From NCBI GenBank assembly GCA_003170275.1, contig PNAM01000058.1, positions 31,280-95,279 on the forward strand: 64,000 nt of DNA, in the 5' to 3' direction. The position numbers were made by a program, and so were the translations under genes. This DNA is from Myxococcales bacterium. GTDB lineage: Bacteria > Myxococcota_A > Polyangia > Palsa-1104. The notes below the pieces were generated by a model. The model did not search any database, was not told the origin of the DNA, and saw nothing but the letters and a program-made list of their open reading frames with translations. Positions 45,403 to 54,257 of the stretch are shown here, piece after piece (the stretch's first letter is position 1; each line of letters begins with the position of its first letter).

Positions 45403-46755
45403 ATGACCAATCCCTTTGCGGAGATCAAGCCGGCGCTGGCGCTCGATGCGGCGCTGTCCGAGGCCAGCCGCTGCCTTTATTGCTACGACGCGCCGTGCAC
45501 GCGGGCTTGCCCGACCCATATCGACGTGCCCGCGTTCATCAAGAAGATCGTCACCGGCAACCTGCGCGGCTCGGCCCGCACGATCCTCGAAGCCAACGTG
45601 CTTGGCGCCTCGTGCGCGCGGGTCTGCCCGACCGAGGTGCTGTGCGAAGGCGCGTGCGTGATGAACGACCTGCACTGGAAGCCGATCAAGATCGGCCAGC
45701 TGCAGCGGCACGCGACCGATTGGGCCATGTCGCACGGGATGCGGCCGTTCCAGGCCGGTCCGCAGCGCGCCGGGCGGGTGGCGATCATCGGCGGCGGGCC
45801 GGCCGGGCTGGCCTGCGCGGCCGAGCTCTTGCGGCTCGGTTACGAAGCGGTGATCTACGACGCGGCCCGGCTGCCGGGCGGGCTCAACACCTCGGGCGTG
45901 GCCGAGTACAAGATGACGCCCGAGTTCGCGCTGCGCGAGGTCGGATGGCTGGTCGAAGCGGGCGTGAAGATCAAGTCCGGCGTGCGCGTCGGCTCCGGTG
46001 CCAAGGATGACGCCAAGCTCGACGAGCTCGAGCGGCAGTACGACGCGATCTTCGTCGGCGTCGGGCTCGGACGCATCAACAAGCTGAACGTTCCGGGCGA
46101 CGATCTCGATGGGGTGGTCGACGCGCTCGACTTCATCGCCCAGCTCAAGCTCGACCGGCCACACGCCAAGGCGGGAAGGCGTGTGGCGGTCGTCGGGGGC
46201 GGCAACACCTCGATCGACTGCGTGACCCAGGCGCAGCGCCTCGGCGCCGAGGAGGTCACGCTCGTCTACCGCCGCGGGCCGGAGGAGATGCCGGCCTACA
46301 AGCACGAGGTGGCGCTGGCCAAGGAGTCGGGTTGCCACTTCGTGTACCTGGCCAACCCGGTGCGCATCCTCGGGCGCGGGCGGGTCGAGGTGCTCGAGCT
46401 TCAGCGCATGCGGCTCGCCGCGCCGGACGCGTCGGGGCGGCGCAAGCCCGAGCCGGCGGGCGGCGACAACCTGATGCTCAACGTGGACATGGTGATCGCG
46501 TCGACGGGGCAGATGCCGCACTCGGAGCTGCTCGAGTCGCTGACACCAAGGGGTGTCCGGCTCGATCGCGGACGCGTGCAGGTCGACACGCGCAACATGC
46601 AGACCTCCAACCCGCGCTACTTCGCGGGCGGCGACTGCGTGTCAGGCGGGCAGGAAGTGGTCAACGCGGTGGCCGAGGGCAAGCGCGCGGCGTCGGGGAT
46701 CGCGGCGTTCATCGAAGCTCGCAGGACCAACATGACCGAGGTGGCGCGTGGCTGA
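45403..46755 (+). CDS. preT: NAD-dependent dihydropyrimidine dehydrogenase, PreT subunit
   Basis: A 450-residue iron-sulfur flavoprotein that feeds NADH electrons to PreA. The N-terminal Fer4_20 domain has cysteines 24, 27, 32, 36 and 71, 75, 81, 85 for two 4Fe-4S clusters. FAD site VAIIGGGPAGLACAAELLRL, NAD site VAVVGGGNTSIDCVTQAQRL, and FAD-binding PRYFAGGDCVSGGQEVVNAV follow. ATG 45403 is preferred (MTNPFAEIKP); an in-frame upstream codon adds 14 unlikely residues. The next gene overlaps by 8 bases. Start of the reductive pyrimidine operon. Confidence 0.95.
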   Translation: MTNPFAEIKPALALDAALSEASRCLYCYDAPCTRACPTHIDVPAFIKKIVTGNLRGSARTILEANVLGASCARVCPTEVLCEGACVMNDLHWKPIKIGQLQRHATDWAMSHGMRPFQAGPQRAGRVAIIGGGPAGLACAAELLRLGYEAVIYDAARLPGGLNTSGVAEYKMTPEFALREVGWLVEAGVKIKSGVRVGSGAKDDAKLDELERQYDAIFVGVGLGRINKLNVPGDDLDGVVDALDFIAQLKLDRPHAKAGRRVAVVGGGNTSIDCVTQAQRLGAEEVTLVYRRGPEEMPAYKHEVALAKESGCHFVYLANPVRILGRGRVEVLELQRMRLAAPDASGRRKPEPAGGDNLMLNVDMVIASTGQMPHSELLESLTPRGVRLDRGRVQVDTRNMQTSNPRYFAGGDCVSGGQEVVNAVAEGKRAASGIAAFIEARRTNMTEVARG

Positions 46756-48031
46756 TCTGAAGGTGAACTTCGCGGGCATCGAGAGCCCGAACCCGTTCTG
46801 GCTGGCGTCCGCGCCGCCGACCAACACCGGCGATCAGATCATGCGCGCGTTCGACGCCGGCTGGGGCGGCGCGGTGTGGAAGACGCTCGGCGAGCCGATC
46901 GTCAACGTGTCGTCGCGCTACTCGACGGTCGACTACAACGGTCAGAAGGTGATGGGGCTCAACAACATCGAGCTGATCACCGATCGCCCGCTGGCGGTCA
47001 ACCTGCGCGAGGTGGCCGAGGTCAAGAAGCGCTATCCGAAGAACGCGGTGATCGTCTCGCTGATGGTCGAGTCCAAGCGCGAGAAATGGCACGAGATCGT
47101 CAAGGCCGCCGAGGGCGCGGGCGCCGACGGGCTCGAGCTGAACTTCGGCTGCCCGCACGGCATGTCGGAGCGCGGCATGGGCTCGGCGGTCGGGCAGGTG
47201 CCGGACTACGCCTGCCAGATCACCAGCTGGGTCAAGGAGGTCGCGCGCACGCCGGTGATCGTCAAGCTGACGCCCAACGTGACCGACGTGATCTATCCGG
47301 CGCGCGCGGCCAAGAAGGGCGGCGCCGACGCGGTGTCGCTGATCAACACCATCAACAGCATCACCGGCGTGGACCTCGACACCTTCACGCCGCGGCCGGA
47401 CGTGGGCGGGCGCTCGGCGCACGGCGGCTTCTGCGGGCCGGCGGTCAAGCCCATCGCGCTCAACATGGTCTCGTCGGTGGCCAAAGATCCCGAGGTGGGA
47501 ATTCCGGTGAGCGGCATCGGCGGCATCGCCACCTGGCGCGACGCGGCCGAGTTCATCGTGCTCGGCGCCTCGACGGTGCAGGTGTGCACCGCGGTCATGC
47601 ACTACGGGTTCCGCATCGTCGAGGACATGATCGACGGGCTGTCCAATTACCTCGACGAGAAGGGCTTTCGCAGCGTGACCGAGCTGGTGGGGCGCTCCTT
47701 GCCGGCGGTCTGCAAGTGGGAGGAGCTCGATCTGAACTACAAGATCGTCGCGCAGGTCGATCAGAAGAAGTGCATCGGCTGCGGCATCTGCTACATCGCG
47801 TGCACCGACGGGGCGCACCAGTCGATCGCGGCGCGCGCCGAGCACGGGCGCACGCACGTGGAGATCATCACCGACACCTGCGTGGGCTGCAATCTGTGCA
47901 GCCTGGTGTGCCCGGTCGAGGGCTGCATCAGCATGGTGCGCGAAGAGACCGGGCGGCCGCCGCTGACCTGGAAGGAATACGCAAAAGATCCGGCGAGCCA
48001 CAAGCACCTCGGCCCGCACAACGCTCACTAG
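46748..48031 (+). CDS. preA: NAD-dependent dihydropyrimidine dehydrogenase, PreA subunit
   Basis: A 427-residue subunit reducing uracil or thymine to the 5,6-dihydro form. The DHOD-like TIM barrel carries FMN (TPNVTDVIYPARAAKKGG, GIGGIATWRDAAEF) and NTINSITG; the C-terminal ferredoxin part has two clusters, CIGCGICYIACTDG and CVGCNLCSLVCPVEGC. The active-site loop is CPHGMSERGMGSAVGQ at 135-150; in mammalian enzyme the equivalent of Val148 is the catalytic Cys (in A-C-G-Q). GTG start 46748. Confidence 0.95.
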   Translation: MADLKVNFAGIESPNPFWLASAPPTNTGDQIMRAFDAGWGGAVWKTLGEPIVNVSSRYSTVDYNGQKVMGLNNIELITDRPLAVNLREVAEVKKRYPKNAVIVSLMVESKREKWHEIVKAAEGAGADGLELNFGCPHGMSERGMGSAVGQVPDYACQITSWVKEVARTPVIVKLTPNVTDVIYPARAAKKGGADAVSLINTINSITGVDLDTFTPRPDVGGRSAHGGFCGPAVKPIALNMVSSVAKDPEVGIPVSGIGGIATWRDAAEFIVLGASTVQVCTAVMHYGFRIVEDMIDGLSNYLDEKGFRSVTELVGRSLPAVCKWEELDLNYKIVAQVDQKKCIGCGICYIACTDGAHQSIAARAEHGRTHVEIITDTCVGCNLCSLVCPVEGCISMVREETGRPPLTWKEYAKDPASHKHLGPHNAH

Positions 48032-48050
48032 CTCCGGAAAGGCTTACGTG

Positions 48051-49496
48051 ATGACGCACGAGACGATCGGCAACTTCATCAACGGCGAGTGGTCGAAGGG
48101 CTCGCTCAAGACGGTCAAGAACATCAACCCGGCGACCGGCGAGTCGCTCGGCGAGGTGGTGCTGTCGGGCAAGGCCGAGGCGGACGCGGCGGTGGCGGCG
48201 GCCAGGGCGGCGCTGCCCGCGTGGAAGCGCACGCCGGCCCCGCGTCGCGGCGAGATCCTTCAGCGCGCGGCGGTCGAGATGACCCGGCGCAAAGAAGAGC
48301 TCGCGCGCGCGCTCACCGCCGAGGAGGGCAAGCTCTACACCGAGTCCCTCGGCGAGGTGCAGAAGGCGATCAACAACATCGAGTTCCAGTCCGGCGAAGG
48401 GCGCCGGCTGAACGGCGAGACCGTGCCGTCGGAGCTGCCGTCGACCATGTGCTGGACGCAGCGCGAGGCGCTCGGCGTGGTGGCGCTGGTGACGCCGTGG
48501 AATTTCCCGGTGGCGATCCCGGTGTGGAAGCTGTGCCCGGCGCTGATCTGCGGCAACACGGTGGTGCTCAAGCCGGCGTCGATCACGCCGTGGTGCGCCA
48601 AGATCATCGCCGAGATCTTCACCGCGGCCGGGCTGCCCAAGGGCGTGCTCAACGTGGTGTTCGGTCCCGGCTCGTCGGTGGGACAGACGCTGGTCACCCA
48701 TCCGGATGTGGCCGCGATCTCGTTCACCGGGTCGAACGAGGTGGGCCTCAAGCTCTACGCCGACGGCGCCGCGCACCACAAGAAGGTGCAGTGCGAGATG
48801 GGCGGCAAGAACCCGGTGATCGTGCTGGAAGATGCGGATCTCGAGCTGGCGGCGACGGCCACCGTGCAGGGCGCGTTCGGCTCGACCGGGCAGCGCTGCA
48901 CCGCGACCTCGCGCGCGATCGTCTGTTCGCCGGTGCTGGCCGAGTTTACCAAGCTGGTGGTGGAGAAGACGCGCCAGCTCAGGGTGCCCGAGCACATGGG
49001 GCCGTGCGTGGACGACGGGCAGTTCCGCACGGTGATGTCGTACCTGGAGATCGGCAAGCGCGAGGCCAAGCTCGCCGTCGGTGGCGAGCAGGTGGGCGAC
49101 AAGGGGTTCTACGTCGCGCCGACCGTCTTCACCGGCTGTAAGGCGGAGATGCGCATCGCGCAGGAAGAAGTGTTCGGCCCGGTGCTGGCGGTGATCGAAG
49201 TGAAGGACTTCGAGGAGGCGATGAAGGTCGCCAACGGCGTCAAGTTCGGCCTGACCTCGTCGATCTTCTCGCGCGACGTCAACCGCGTCTTCCAGTACCT
49301 CGAGCACATCGAGACCGGGATCACGCACGTCAACTCGCCGACCGTCGGTGGCGAGGCGCAGCTCCCGTTCGGCGGCATGAAGGCGACCGGCGTGGGCGCG
49401 CGCGAGATGGGGCGCACGGCGATCGAGTTCTACTCGGAGTGGAAGACGGTCTACGTCGACTACACCGGTGGCAAGCGTACGACCAACATCTATTAG
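48051..49496 (+). CDS. NAD(P)-dependent aldehyde dehydrogenase
   Basis: A 481-residue enzyme of the classical ALDH superfamily. Catalytic Cys283 lies in [12 protein letters not shown] and the general base Glu249 in [12 protein letters not shown]; cofactor motif [13 protein letters not shown] and SFTGSNEVG are present. The Glu base implies hydrolytic release of a free acid and argues against CoA-dependent MmsA. In this operon the expected substrate is malonate semialdehyde from beta-alanine transamination, giving malonate; inferred from context. The sequence is closest in style to ketoglutarate-semialdehyde dehydrogenases. Confidence 0.92.
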   Translation: MTHETIGNFINGEWSKGSLKTVKNINPATGESLGEVVLSGKAEADAAVAAARAALPAWKRTPAPRRGEILQRAAVEMTRRKEELARALTAEEGKLYTESLGEVQKAINNIEFQSGEGRRLNGETVPSELPSTMCWTQREALGVVALVTPWNFPVAIPVWKLCPALICGNTVVLKPASITPWCAKIIAEIFTAAGLPKGVLNVVFGPGSSVGQTLVTHPDVAAISFTGSNEVGLKLYADGAAHHKKVQCEMGGKNPVIVLEDADLELAATATVQGAFGSTGQRCTATSRAIVCSPVLAEFTKLVVEKTRQLRVPEHMGPCVDDGQFRTVMSYLEIGKREAKLAVGGEQVGDKGFYVAPTVFTGCKAEMRIAQEEVFGPVLAVIEVKDFEEAMKVANGVKFGLTSSIFSRDVNRVFQYLEHIETGITHVNSPTVGGEAQLPFGGMKATGVGAREMGRTAIEFYSEWKTVYVDYTGGKRTTNIY

Positions 49497-49504
49497 AGGG
49501 CACG

Positions 49505-49831
49505 ATGCGGCTCGAAACACTGACCTTGACCTCGCGCGATCTCGCCCGGTCGCGCGCGTTCTACTCGGCGAAGCTGGGCTTCCGCGTGCTCGAAGATCTC
49601 GACGGGCAGTCGTTCGTCGTCGACGCCGGCTCGATCAAGCTGCACGTCGACAAGGACGGCGCCAAGTCGCCGCTGGCGGCGGCCGAGCCGTGCCTCGTGT
49701 TCATGACCCAGGAGCTGGCCTCGCGCTGCACGCAGCTGCGCGATCTCGGCGTGTCCGTCGACGGACCGCGGGACGGCCGCGCCGCGCTGTCGGATCCCGA
49801 CGGCCACCCGATCATCTTGATGGAGAGGTAA
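49505..49831 (+). CDS. VOC-superfamily (glyoxalase-like) protein
   Basis: A 108-residue single VOC module: LETLTLTSRDLARSRAFYSAKLGFRVLED (quoted as SRDLARSRAFYSAKLGF), FVVDAGSIKLHVDKDG, and the C-terminal LSDPDGHPIILMER with the typical D-P-D-G-x-x-I metal-side strand. One potential metal ligand His is in KLHVD, others are not clear, so catalysis is uncertain. It sits between the ALDH and the beta-ureidopropionase; it may isomerise or bind an intermediate. Start at ATG 49505. Confidence 0.85.
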   Translation: MRLETLTLTSRDLARSRAFYSAKLGFRVLEDLDGQSFVVDAGSIKLHVDKDGAKSPLAAAEPCLVFMTQELASRCTQLRDLGVSVDGPRDGRAALSDPDGHPIILMER

Positions 49832-49834
49832 GAC

Positions 49835-50707
49835 ATGTCGCGAATCGTGAAGTGCGGGCTCATCCAGGCGTCCAATCCGATCAACGATGAGTCGAAGGCA
49901 GTGCCGGAGATTCAGGCGGCGATGTTCGAGAAGCACCTGCCGCTGATCGAAGAGGCGGGCAAGAAGGGCGTCCAGATCTTGTGCCTGCAGGAGATCTTCA
50001 ACGGGCCGTACTTCTGCCCGTCGCAGAACACCCGCTGGTACGACGCGGCGGAGGCGGTGCCCGGCCCGACGCTGGCCAAGCTCTCGCCGATCGCCAAGAA
50101 GTACAAGATGGCGATGGTGGTGCCGGTCTACGAGCGCGAGCAGGCGGGCGTGTTCTACAACACCGCGGCGGTGCTCGATCACGACGGCAGCTACCTCGGC
50201 AAGTACCGCAAGAACCACATCCCGCAGGTCAACCCGGGCTTCTTCGAAAAGTTCTACTTCAAGCCCGGCAACCTCGGCTATCCGACCTTCAAGCTCTCGT
50301 CGGGGATCACCATCGGCGTGTACATCTGCTACGACCGCCACTTCCCCGAGGGCGCGCGCCTGCTCGGCCTGCACGGCGCCGAGATCGTGTTCAACCCGTC
50401 GGCGACGGTGGCCGGTCTGTCGCAGTATCTGTGGAAGCTCGAGCAGCCCGCGCACGCGGTGGCCAACGGCTACTTCATGGGCTGCTCGAACCGCGTCGGC
50501 ACCGAGGCGCCGTGGAACATCGGCAAGTTCTACGGCTCGTCGTACTTCGTCGATCCGCGCGGCAGCTTCCTCGCCACCGGGTCGGAGGACAAGGACGAGC
50601 TGGTGGTGGCCGACCTCGATCTGTCGCTGATCGAGGAGGTGCGGCGCACCTGGCAGTTCTATCGCGATCGCCGCCCCGAGTCGTACGGCGACCTGGTGAA
50701 GGAATAG
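49835..50707 (+). CDS. Beta-ureidopropionase (N-carbamoyl-beta-alanine amidohydrolase)
   Basis: A 290-residue nitrilase-superfamily hydrolase splitting N-carbamoyl-beta-alanine to beta-alanine, CO2 and ammonia. The E-K-C triad is Glu53 (LCLQEIFNGPYF), Lys126 (GKYRKNHIPQ) and Cys165 (IGVYICYDRHFPEGA). The long NHIPQVNPGFFEKFYFKPG insertion and 'PSATVAGLSQYLWKLEQPAHA' fit beta-alanine synthase over other nitrilases. It begins 3 bp after the VOC gene, inside a pathway where this activity is required. Confidence 0.93.
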   Translation: MSRIVKCGLIQASNPINDESKAVPEIQAAMFEKHLPLIEEAGKKGVQILCLQEIFNGPYFCPSQNTRWYDAAEAVPGPTLAKLSPIAKKYKMAMVVPVYEREQAGVFYNTAAVLDHDGSYLGKYRKNHIPQVNPGFFEKFYFKPGNLGYPTFKLSSGITIGVYICYDRHFPEGARLLGLHGAEIVFNPSATVAGLSQYLWKLEQPAHAVANGYFMGCSNRVGTEAPWNIGKFYGSSYFVDPRGSFLATGSEDKDELVVADLDLSLIEEVRRTWQFYRDRRPESYGDLVKE

Positions 50708-50710
50708 CCC

Positions 50711-51004
50711 TTGGGCGTCTTGAAATTACACACGCGCGCCGAGCTGGAGGCGTTGATCGGCGGCGGGCGCGCCGTGTTGCAGGAGCTGCTGTTCGGCGGG
50801 ACGCCGCCGGTGGGGCCGTGGCTGTCGCGCGTCGAGCAGCTGCTCGACGATGCGCTGGACTAGCGTGACTTCACCGAGATCTGGACCTGCCGCGACAACC
50901 TGCGGAAGATCAAGGCGGACCACCTGGTGCTCGACGCCAGCTTCCGCATGCTTTCGGTTCTCGAAGGCATCGAAAGCAGCTACAAGTTCGAGCGGAGCAA
51001 CTGA
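50711..51004 (+). pseudogene. Small unknown protein interrupted by in-frame TAG
   Basis: A coding-like frame from TTG 50711 (AAGGA at 50699-50703) to TGA 51002-51004, 97 sense codons, broken by TAG at 50861-50863. The part before reads LHTRAELEALIGGGRAVLQE through WLSRVEQLLDDALD; the part after reads RDFTEIWTCRDNLRKIKADH through VLEGIESSYKFERSN. Both halves are in the same frame and show the strong G/C third-position bias of genuine genes. No good start codon precedes the second half. A nonsense mutation, a sequencing error (TAC or CAG to TAG) or readthrough are all possible. No family recognised. Confidence 0.6.
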
Positions 51005-51005
51005 C

Positions 51006-51239
51006 GTGTCTTCGCCGGTGACCGGATCGTTCTATGGCGTGGTGACCTTCGTGGTCTTCGGCGGCGCGTTCTTCTTGCTGACGGGGTGGAGCTTCCCGTC
51101 GACCGATCGCTACCAGACCAGCATCATGCTGACCTATTTCCTCGGCACCGGCTGGTTCGCGATGAAGGTGGGAAAACACCGGGATGTGCCGTACCTTCAG
51201 GCGCTCGGCCGGGCGATCAAGGGGATGGTGCTCAGATGA
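51006..51239 (+). CDS. Small membrane protein in pyrimidine operon
   Basis: A 77-residue protein (GTG start directly after the preceding TGA) with two membrane helices, ~9-27 (FYGVVTFVVFGGAFFLLTGW) and ~38-54 (IMLTYFLGTGWFAMKVG), and a basic C-terminal end. Its stop overlaps the dihydropyrimidinase ATG (ATGA). Unknown family; it could help the NCS1 permease or anchor an enzyme, but this is only positional. Confidence 0.7.
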   Translation: MSSPVTGSFYGVVTFVVFGGAFFLLTGWSFPSTDRYQTSIMLTYFLGTGWFAMKVGKHRDVPYLQALGRAIKGMVLR

Positions 51240-52627
51240 GAACGCTCATCAAGAATGGAACGTGCGTCACGGCGAGCGATACGTTCGCGGCCGATCTGTG
51301 GATCGAGAACGGCAAGATCGTGGCGCTCGCGCAAGGCGGGCAGAACCTCGGCAACGCCGATCAAACGGTCGACGCCAAGGGCAAGTATGTGATCCCGGGC
51401 GGCATCGACGCGCACACGCACCTCGACATGCCGTTCGGCGGCACCAACTCGGTCGACGACTTCGAGTCGGGCACGCTGGCCGCGGCGCACGGCGGCACCA
51501 CCTGCCTGATCGACTTCGCGATCCAGAAGAAGGGCGGCTCGTTGCGCGAAGCCCTCGACACCTGGCACGCCAAGGCCGAAGGGCGCGCGCTGGTCGACTA
51601 CGGGTTCCACATGATCGCCACCGACGTGCCGCCGCCGGTGCTCGACGAGATGGGCGCGATCGTTCGCGAGGGCGTGACATCGTTCAAGATGTTCATGGCC
51701 TATCCGGGCGTGCTGATGCTCGACGATCAGTCGATCTTCCGCGCCATGCTGCGCGCCGGCGAGCTGGGCGCGCTGATCTGCATGCACGCCGAGACCGGGC
51801 TGCCTATCGACGTGCTGGTCGAGCGCGCGCTCAAGGCCGGCCACACCGCGCCGATCTACCACGCGCTCACCCGGCCGGAAGTGGCCGAGGCGACCGGCAC
51901 CGAGCGCGCGATCGCGCTGGCCGAGATGGCCAAGGTGCCGGTGTACATCGTGCACCTGTCGGCGCAGCGCGCGCTCGAGCGGGTGATGGAAGCGCGCGAT
52001 CGCGGCCTGCCGGCGTACGCCGAGACCTGCCCGCAGTATCTGTTCCTGTCGGAGGACGATCTGCGCGGCAAGCCTGGCGACGAGTTCGACGGCGCCAAGT
52101 TCGTGTGCACGCCGCCGCTGCGCCCCAAGCACCACCACGAGCACCTGTGGCGCGGGCTGCGCAACCACGATCTGCAGGTGGTCTCGACCGATCACTGCCC
52201 GTTCTGCATGAAGGGCCAGAAGGAGCTCGGGCGCGGCGATTTTTCGAAGATCCCCAATGGTATGCCGGGGATCGAGACGCGCTTGCATCTGCTCTACGAG
52301 GGCGTGCGCGAGGGGCGCATCTCGCTCAACCGCTTCGTCGAGATCTCGTCGACCGCGCCGGCCAAGATCTTCGGCCTGTATCCGAAGAAGGGCACCATCG
52401 CCGTCGGCGCCGATGCCGACGTGGTGGTGTGGGATCCGGAAAAGCGCTTCGAGCTCTCGCACAAGAACCTGCACATGAAGGCCGACTACGCGTCGTACGA
52501 GGGCAAGACGGTGATCGGCGCGCCGTCGCAGGTGTTCTCGCGCGGCGAGCTGATCGTCGAGAACGACAAGACCTTGGCCAAGAAGGGCCGCGGACAATTC
52601 GTACGAAGGGGGACATTCAATCTATGA
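51236..52627 (+). CDS. hydA: Dihydropyrimidinase
   Basis: A 463-residue zinc amidohydrolase opening dihydrouracil to N-carbamoyl-beta-alanine. Metal ligands: His60 and His62 (DAHTHLDMPFGG), carboxylated Lys151 (VTSFKMFMAYPG), two His in CMHAETG and VHLSAQ, and Asp319 (VVSTDHCPF). The YGFHMIATD and CPQYLFL segments fit hydantoinases/dihydropyrimidinases rather than allantoinase. Overlaps neighbours on both sides by 4 bases. Confidence 0.95.
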   Translation: MRTLIKNGTCVTASDTFAADLWIENGKIVALAQGGQNLGNADQTVDAKGKYVIPGGIDAHTHLDMPFGGTNSVDDFESGTLAAAHGGTTCLIDFAIQKKGGSLREALDTWHAKAEGRALVDYGFHMIATDVPPPVLDEMGAIVREGVTSFKMFMAYPGVLMLDDQSIFRAMLRAGELGALICMHAETGLPIDVLVERALKAGHTAPIYHALTRPEVAEATGTERAIALAEMAKVPVYIVHLSAQRALERVMEARDRGLPAYAETCPQYLFLSEDDLRGKPGDEFDGAKFVCTPPLRPKHHHEHLWRGLRNHDLQVVSTDHCPFCMKGQKELGRGDFSKIPNGMPGIETRLHLLYEGVREGRISLNRFVEISSTAPAKIFGLYPKKGTIAVGADADVVVWDPEKRFELSHKNLHMKADYASYEGKTVIGAPSQVFSRGELIVENDKTLAKKGRGQFVRRGTFNL

Positions 52628-52902
52628 GCGCATCGATGAGGAATCTGGTGTTGGCGCAGGCGGTCTCCGAGCTGGCGGCGCTGCTCGAGTACAAGCAGCA
52701 GCGCTCCGAAGCCACCATCTTGCGCTCCGAGGCGTACACCCTCGCGTCGGGACGCGCCGAGCGCGGGCTCGAGGCGCTCGGCCGCCTCAACCGCATTCGC
52801 GGCGGCATCCAGACGGTGATGCGCCTCCCGCTCACGCCCGACGAGCAGGCGCAGGCCGAGACCGTCGCGCTGCGCATCCAGCGCGCAATGAACGACAACT
52901 AG
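52624..52902 (+). CDS. Small helical protein of unknown function
   Basis: A 92-residue, predominantly helical soluble protein, Leu/Ala/Arg/Glu-rich (LAQAVSELAALLEYKQQRSE, RAERGLEALGRLNRIRGG, DEQAQAETVALRIQRAM). No Cys and no membrane helix. Overlaps the hydA stop (ATGA) and is followed 9 bp later by the aminotransferase. Unknown family; perhaps an accessory subunit. Confidence 0.7.
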   Translation: MSASMRNLVLAQAVSELAALLEYKQQRSEATILRSEAYTLASGRAERGLEALGRLNRIRGGIQTVMRLPLTPDEQAQAETVALRIQRAMNDN

Positions 52903-52911
52903 GAAGGCTCC

Positions 52912-54234
52912 ATGGACGACATCCGGCAGATCTCTGGGAAGCACACCTACGGCACCTGGCGACGGCAGAAGGGCTTCAACCCGCTGCACGTCGTCTCGGC
53001 CGAGGGCTCGCACTTCACCGACTCGAGCGGGAAGAAGTATCTCGATCTGTCGAGCCAGCTCATCTGCTCGAACCTGGGGCACGGCAACCGCGCGGTGATC
53101 GACGCGATCAAGGCGCAGGCCGAGGAGCTGGCGTTCGTCGCGCCGGGCTTCACCACCACCGCGCGCGCCGAGCTCACCAAAGAGCTGCTGCAGGTGTTGC
53201 CCAAAGGCTTGTCGAAGTTCTTCTTCACCACCTCGGGCACCGAAGCCAACGAGGCGGCGATCAAGATCGCGCGCATGTACACCGGCAAGCACAAGATCAT
53301 CTCGCGCTACGCGAGCTATCACGGCTCGACCTCGGGCTCGGTGTCGCTGACCGGTGACTTCCGTCGCTGGCCGGCCGAGCCGCACTCGACCGTGCCGGGC
53401 TCGGTGTTCGCGCCGGATGCCAACTGCTATCGCTGCCCGCTCAAGAAGTCGCCCGACGACTGCGGCATCGCGTGCGTGGACTACACCGAGTACATGCTCG
53501 AGCGCGAGGGCAACGTCGCGGCGATGATCATCGAGCCGATCGTCGGCACCAACGGCGTGCTGGTGCCACCGCGCGGCTATCTGACCAAGCTGCGCGAGAT
53601 GACCAGGAAGCACGGCGTCCTCTTGATCGCCGACGAGGTGATGACCGCGTGGGGCCGCACCGGGAGCTGGTTCGCGGTCGATCACGAAGGCGTGGTGCCG
53701 GACATCCTGACCACCGCCAAGGGGATCACCGGCGCGTACATCCCGCTCGGCCTGACCGCCACCACCGACGCGATCGCGCAGCACTTCGAAGACAACTTCT
53801 TCGCGCACGGCCACACCTACGAGGCGCACCCGCTCACGCTCGGCCCGGCGGTCGCGGCGATCCGCGAGTACAAGCGGCTCGGTCTCAACGAGCGCTCGCG
53901 CGATCTCGGCGAGAAGCTCGGCCGCAAGCTGGCGGCGATCAAAGAGAAGCACCCGTCGGTCGGCGACGTGCGCGGCCGCGGCCTGTTCTGGGCGGTCGAT
54001 CTGGTCAAGGATCGCGCCAACAAGACGCCGTTCAACACGCAGCGCGAAAAGCTCGACGGCAAGCCGCTGGTGATCGATCAGGTGACCGGCAAGATGATGG
54101 CCGCCGGCGTCTCCTGCCTGGGCTGGATCAGCCACCTGGTGATCGCGCCGCCGCTGATCATCACCGAAGCCGAGCTCGACACCGGCCTCGCCGCCCTCGA
54201 CGACGCCCTCGCTCTCGCCGACGCCGCCATCTAA
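52912..54234 (+). CDS. Class III aminotransferase, probable beta-alanine aminotransferase
   Basis: A 440-residue fold-type I transaminase. Motifs: TTSGTEANEAAIKIARMYTG, SYHGSTSGS, Asp in LLIADEVMTAWGRTGSW and Schiff-base Lys270 in ILTTAKGITGAYIPLG. The CYRCPLKKSPDDCGIACVDY insertion is typical of the omega-amino acid:pyruvate or taurine:pyruvate subgroup. In this operon the substrate is most likely beta-alanine, giving malonate semialdehyde for the ALDH at 48051. Assignment of substrate is from context. Confidence 0.9.
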   Translation: MDDIRQISGKHTYGTWRRQKGFNPLHVVSAEGSHFTDSSGKKYLDLSSQLICSNLGHGNRAVIDAIKAQAEELAFVAPGFTTTARAELTKELLQVLPKGLSKFFFTTSGTEANEAAIKIARMYTGKHKIISRYASYHGSTSGSVSLTGDFRRWPAEPHSTVPGSVFAPDANCYRCPLKKSPDDCGIACVDYTEYMLEREGNVAAMIIEPIVGTNGVLVPPRGYLTKLREMTRKHGVLLIADEVMTAWGRTGSWFAVDHEGVVPDILTTAKGITGAYIPLGLTATTDAIAQHFEDNFFAHGHTYEAHPLTLGPAVAAIREYKRLGLNERSRDLGEKLGRKLAAIKEKHPSVGDVRGRGLFWAVDLVKDRANKTPFNTQREKLDGKPLVIDQVTGKMMAAGVSCLGWISHLVIAPPLIITEAELDTGLAALDDALALADAAI

Positions 54235-54257
54235 GATGACCCGCGGAGCGTAGGCCG

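Noticed and set aside
48051..49496. Naming the aldehyde dehydrogenase MmsA (CoA-acylating)
   Set aside because: It carries the general-base Glu typical of hydrolytic aldehyde dehydrogenases and lacks the MmsA pattern.
50861..50863. TAG as a pyrrolysine codon
   Set aside because: No pyl genes or Pyl-specific context are visible in the window and a point mutation or sequence error is simpler, so only the interruption is reported.
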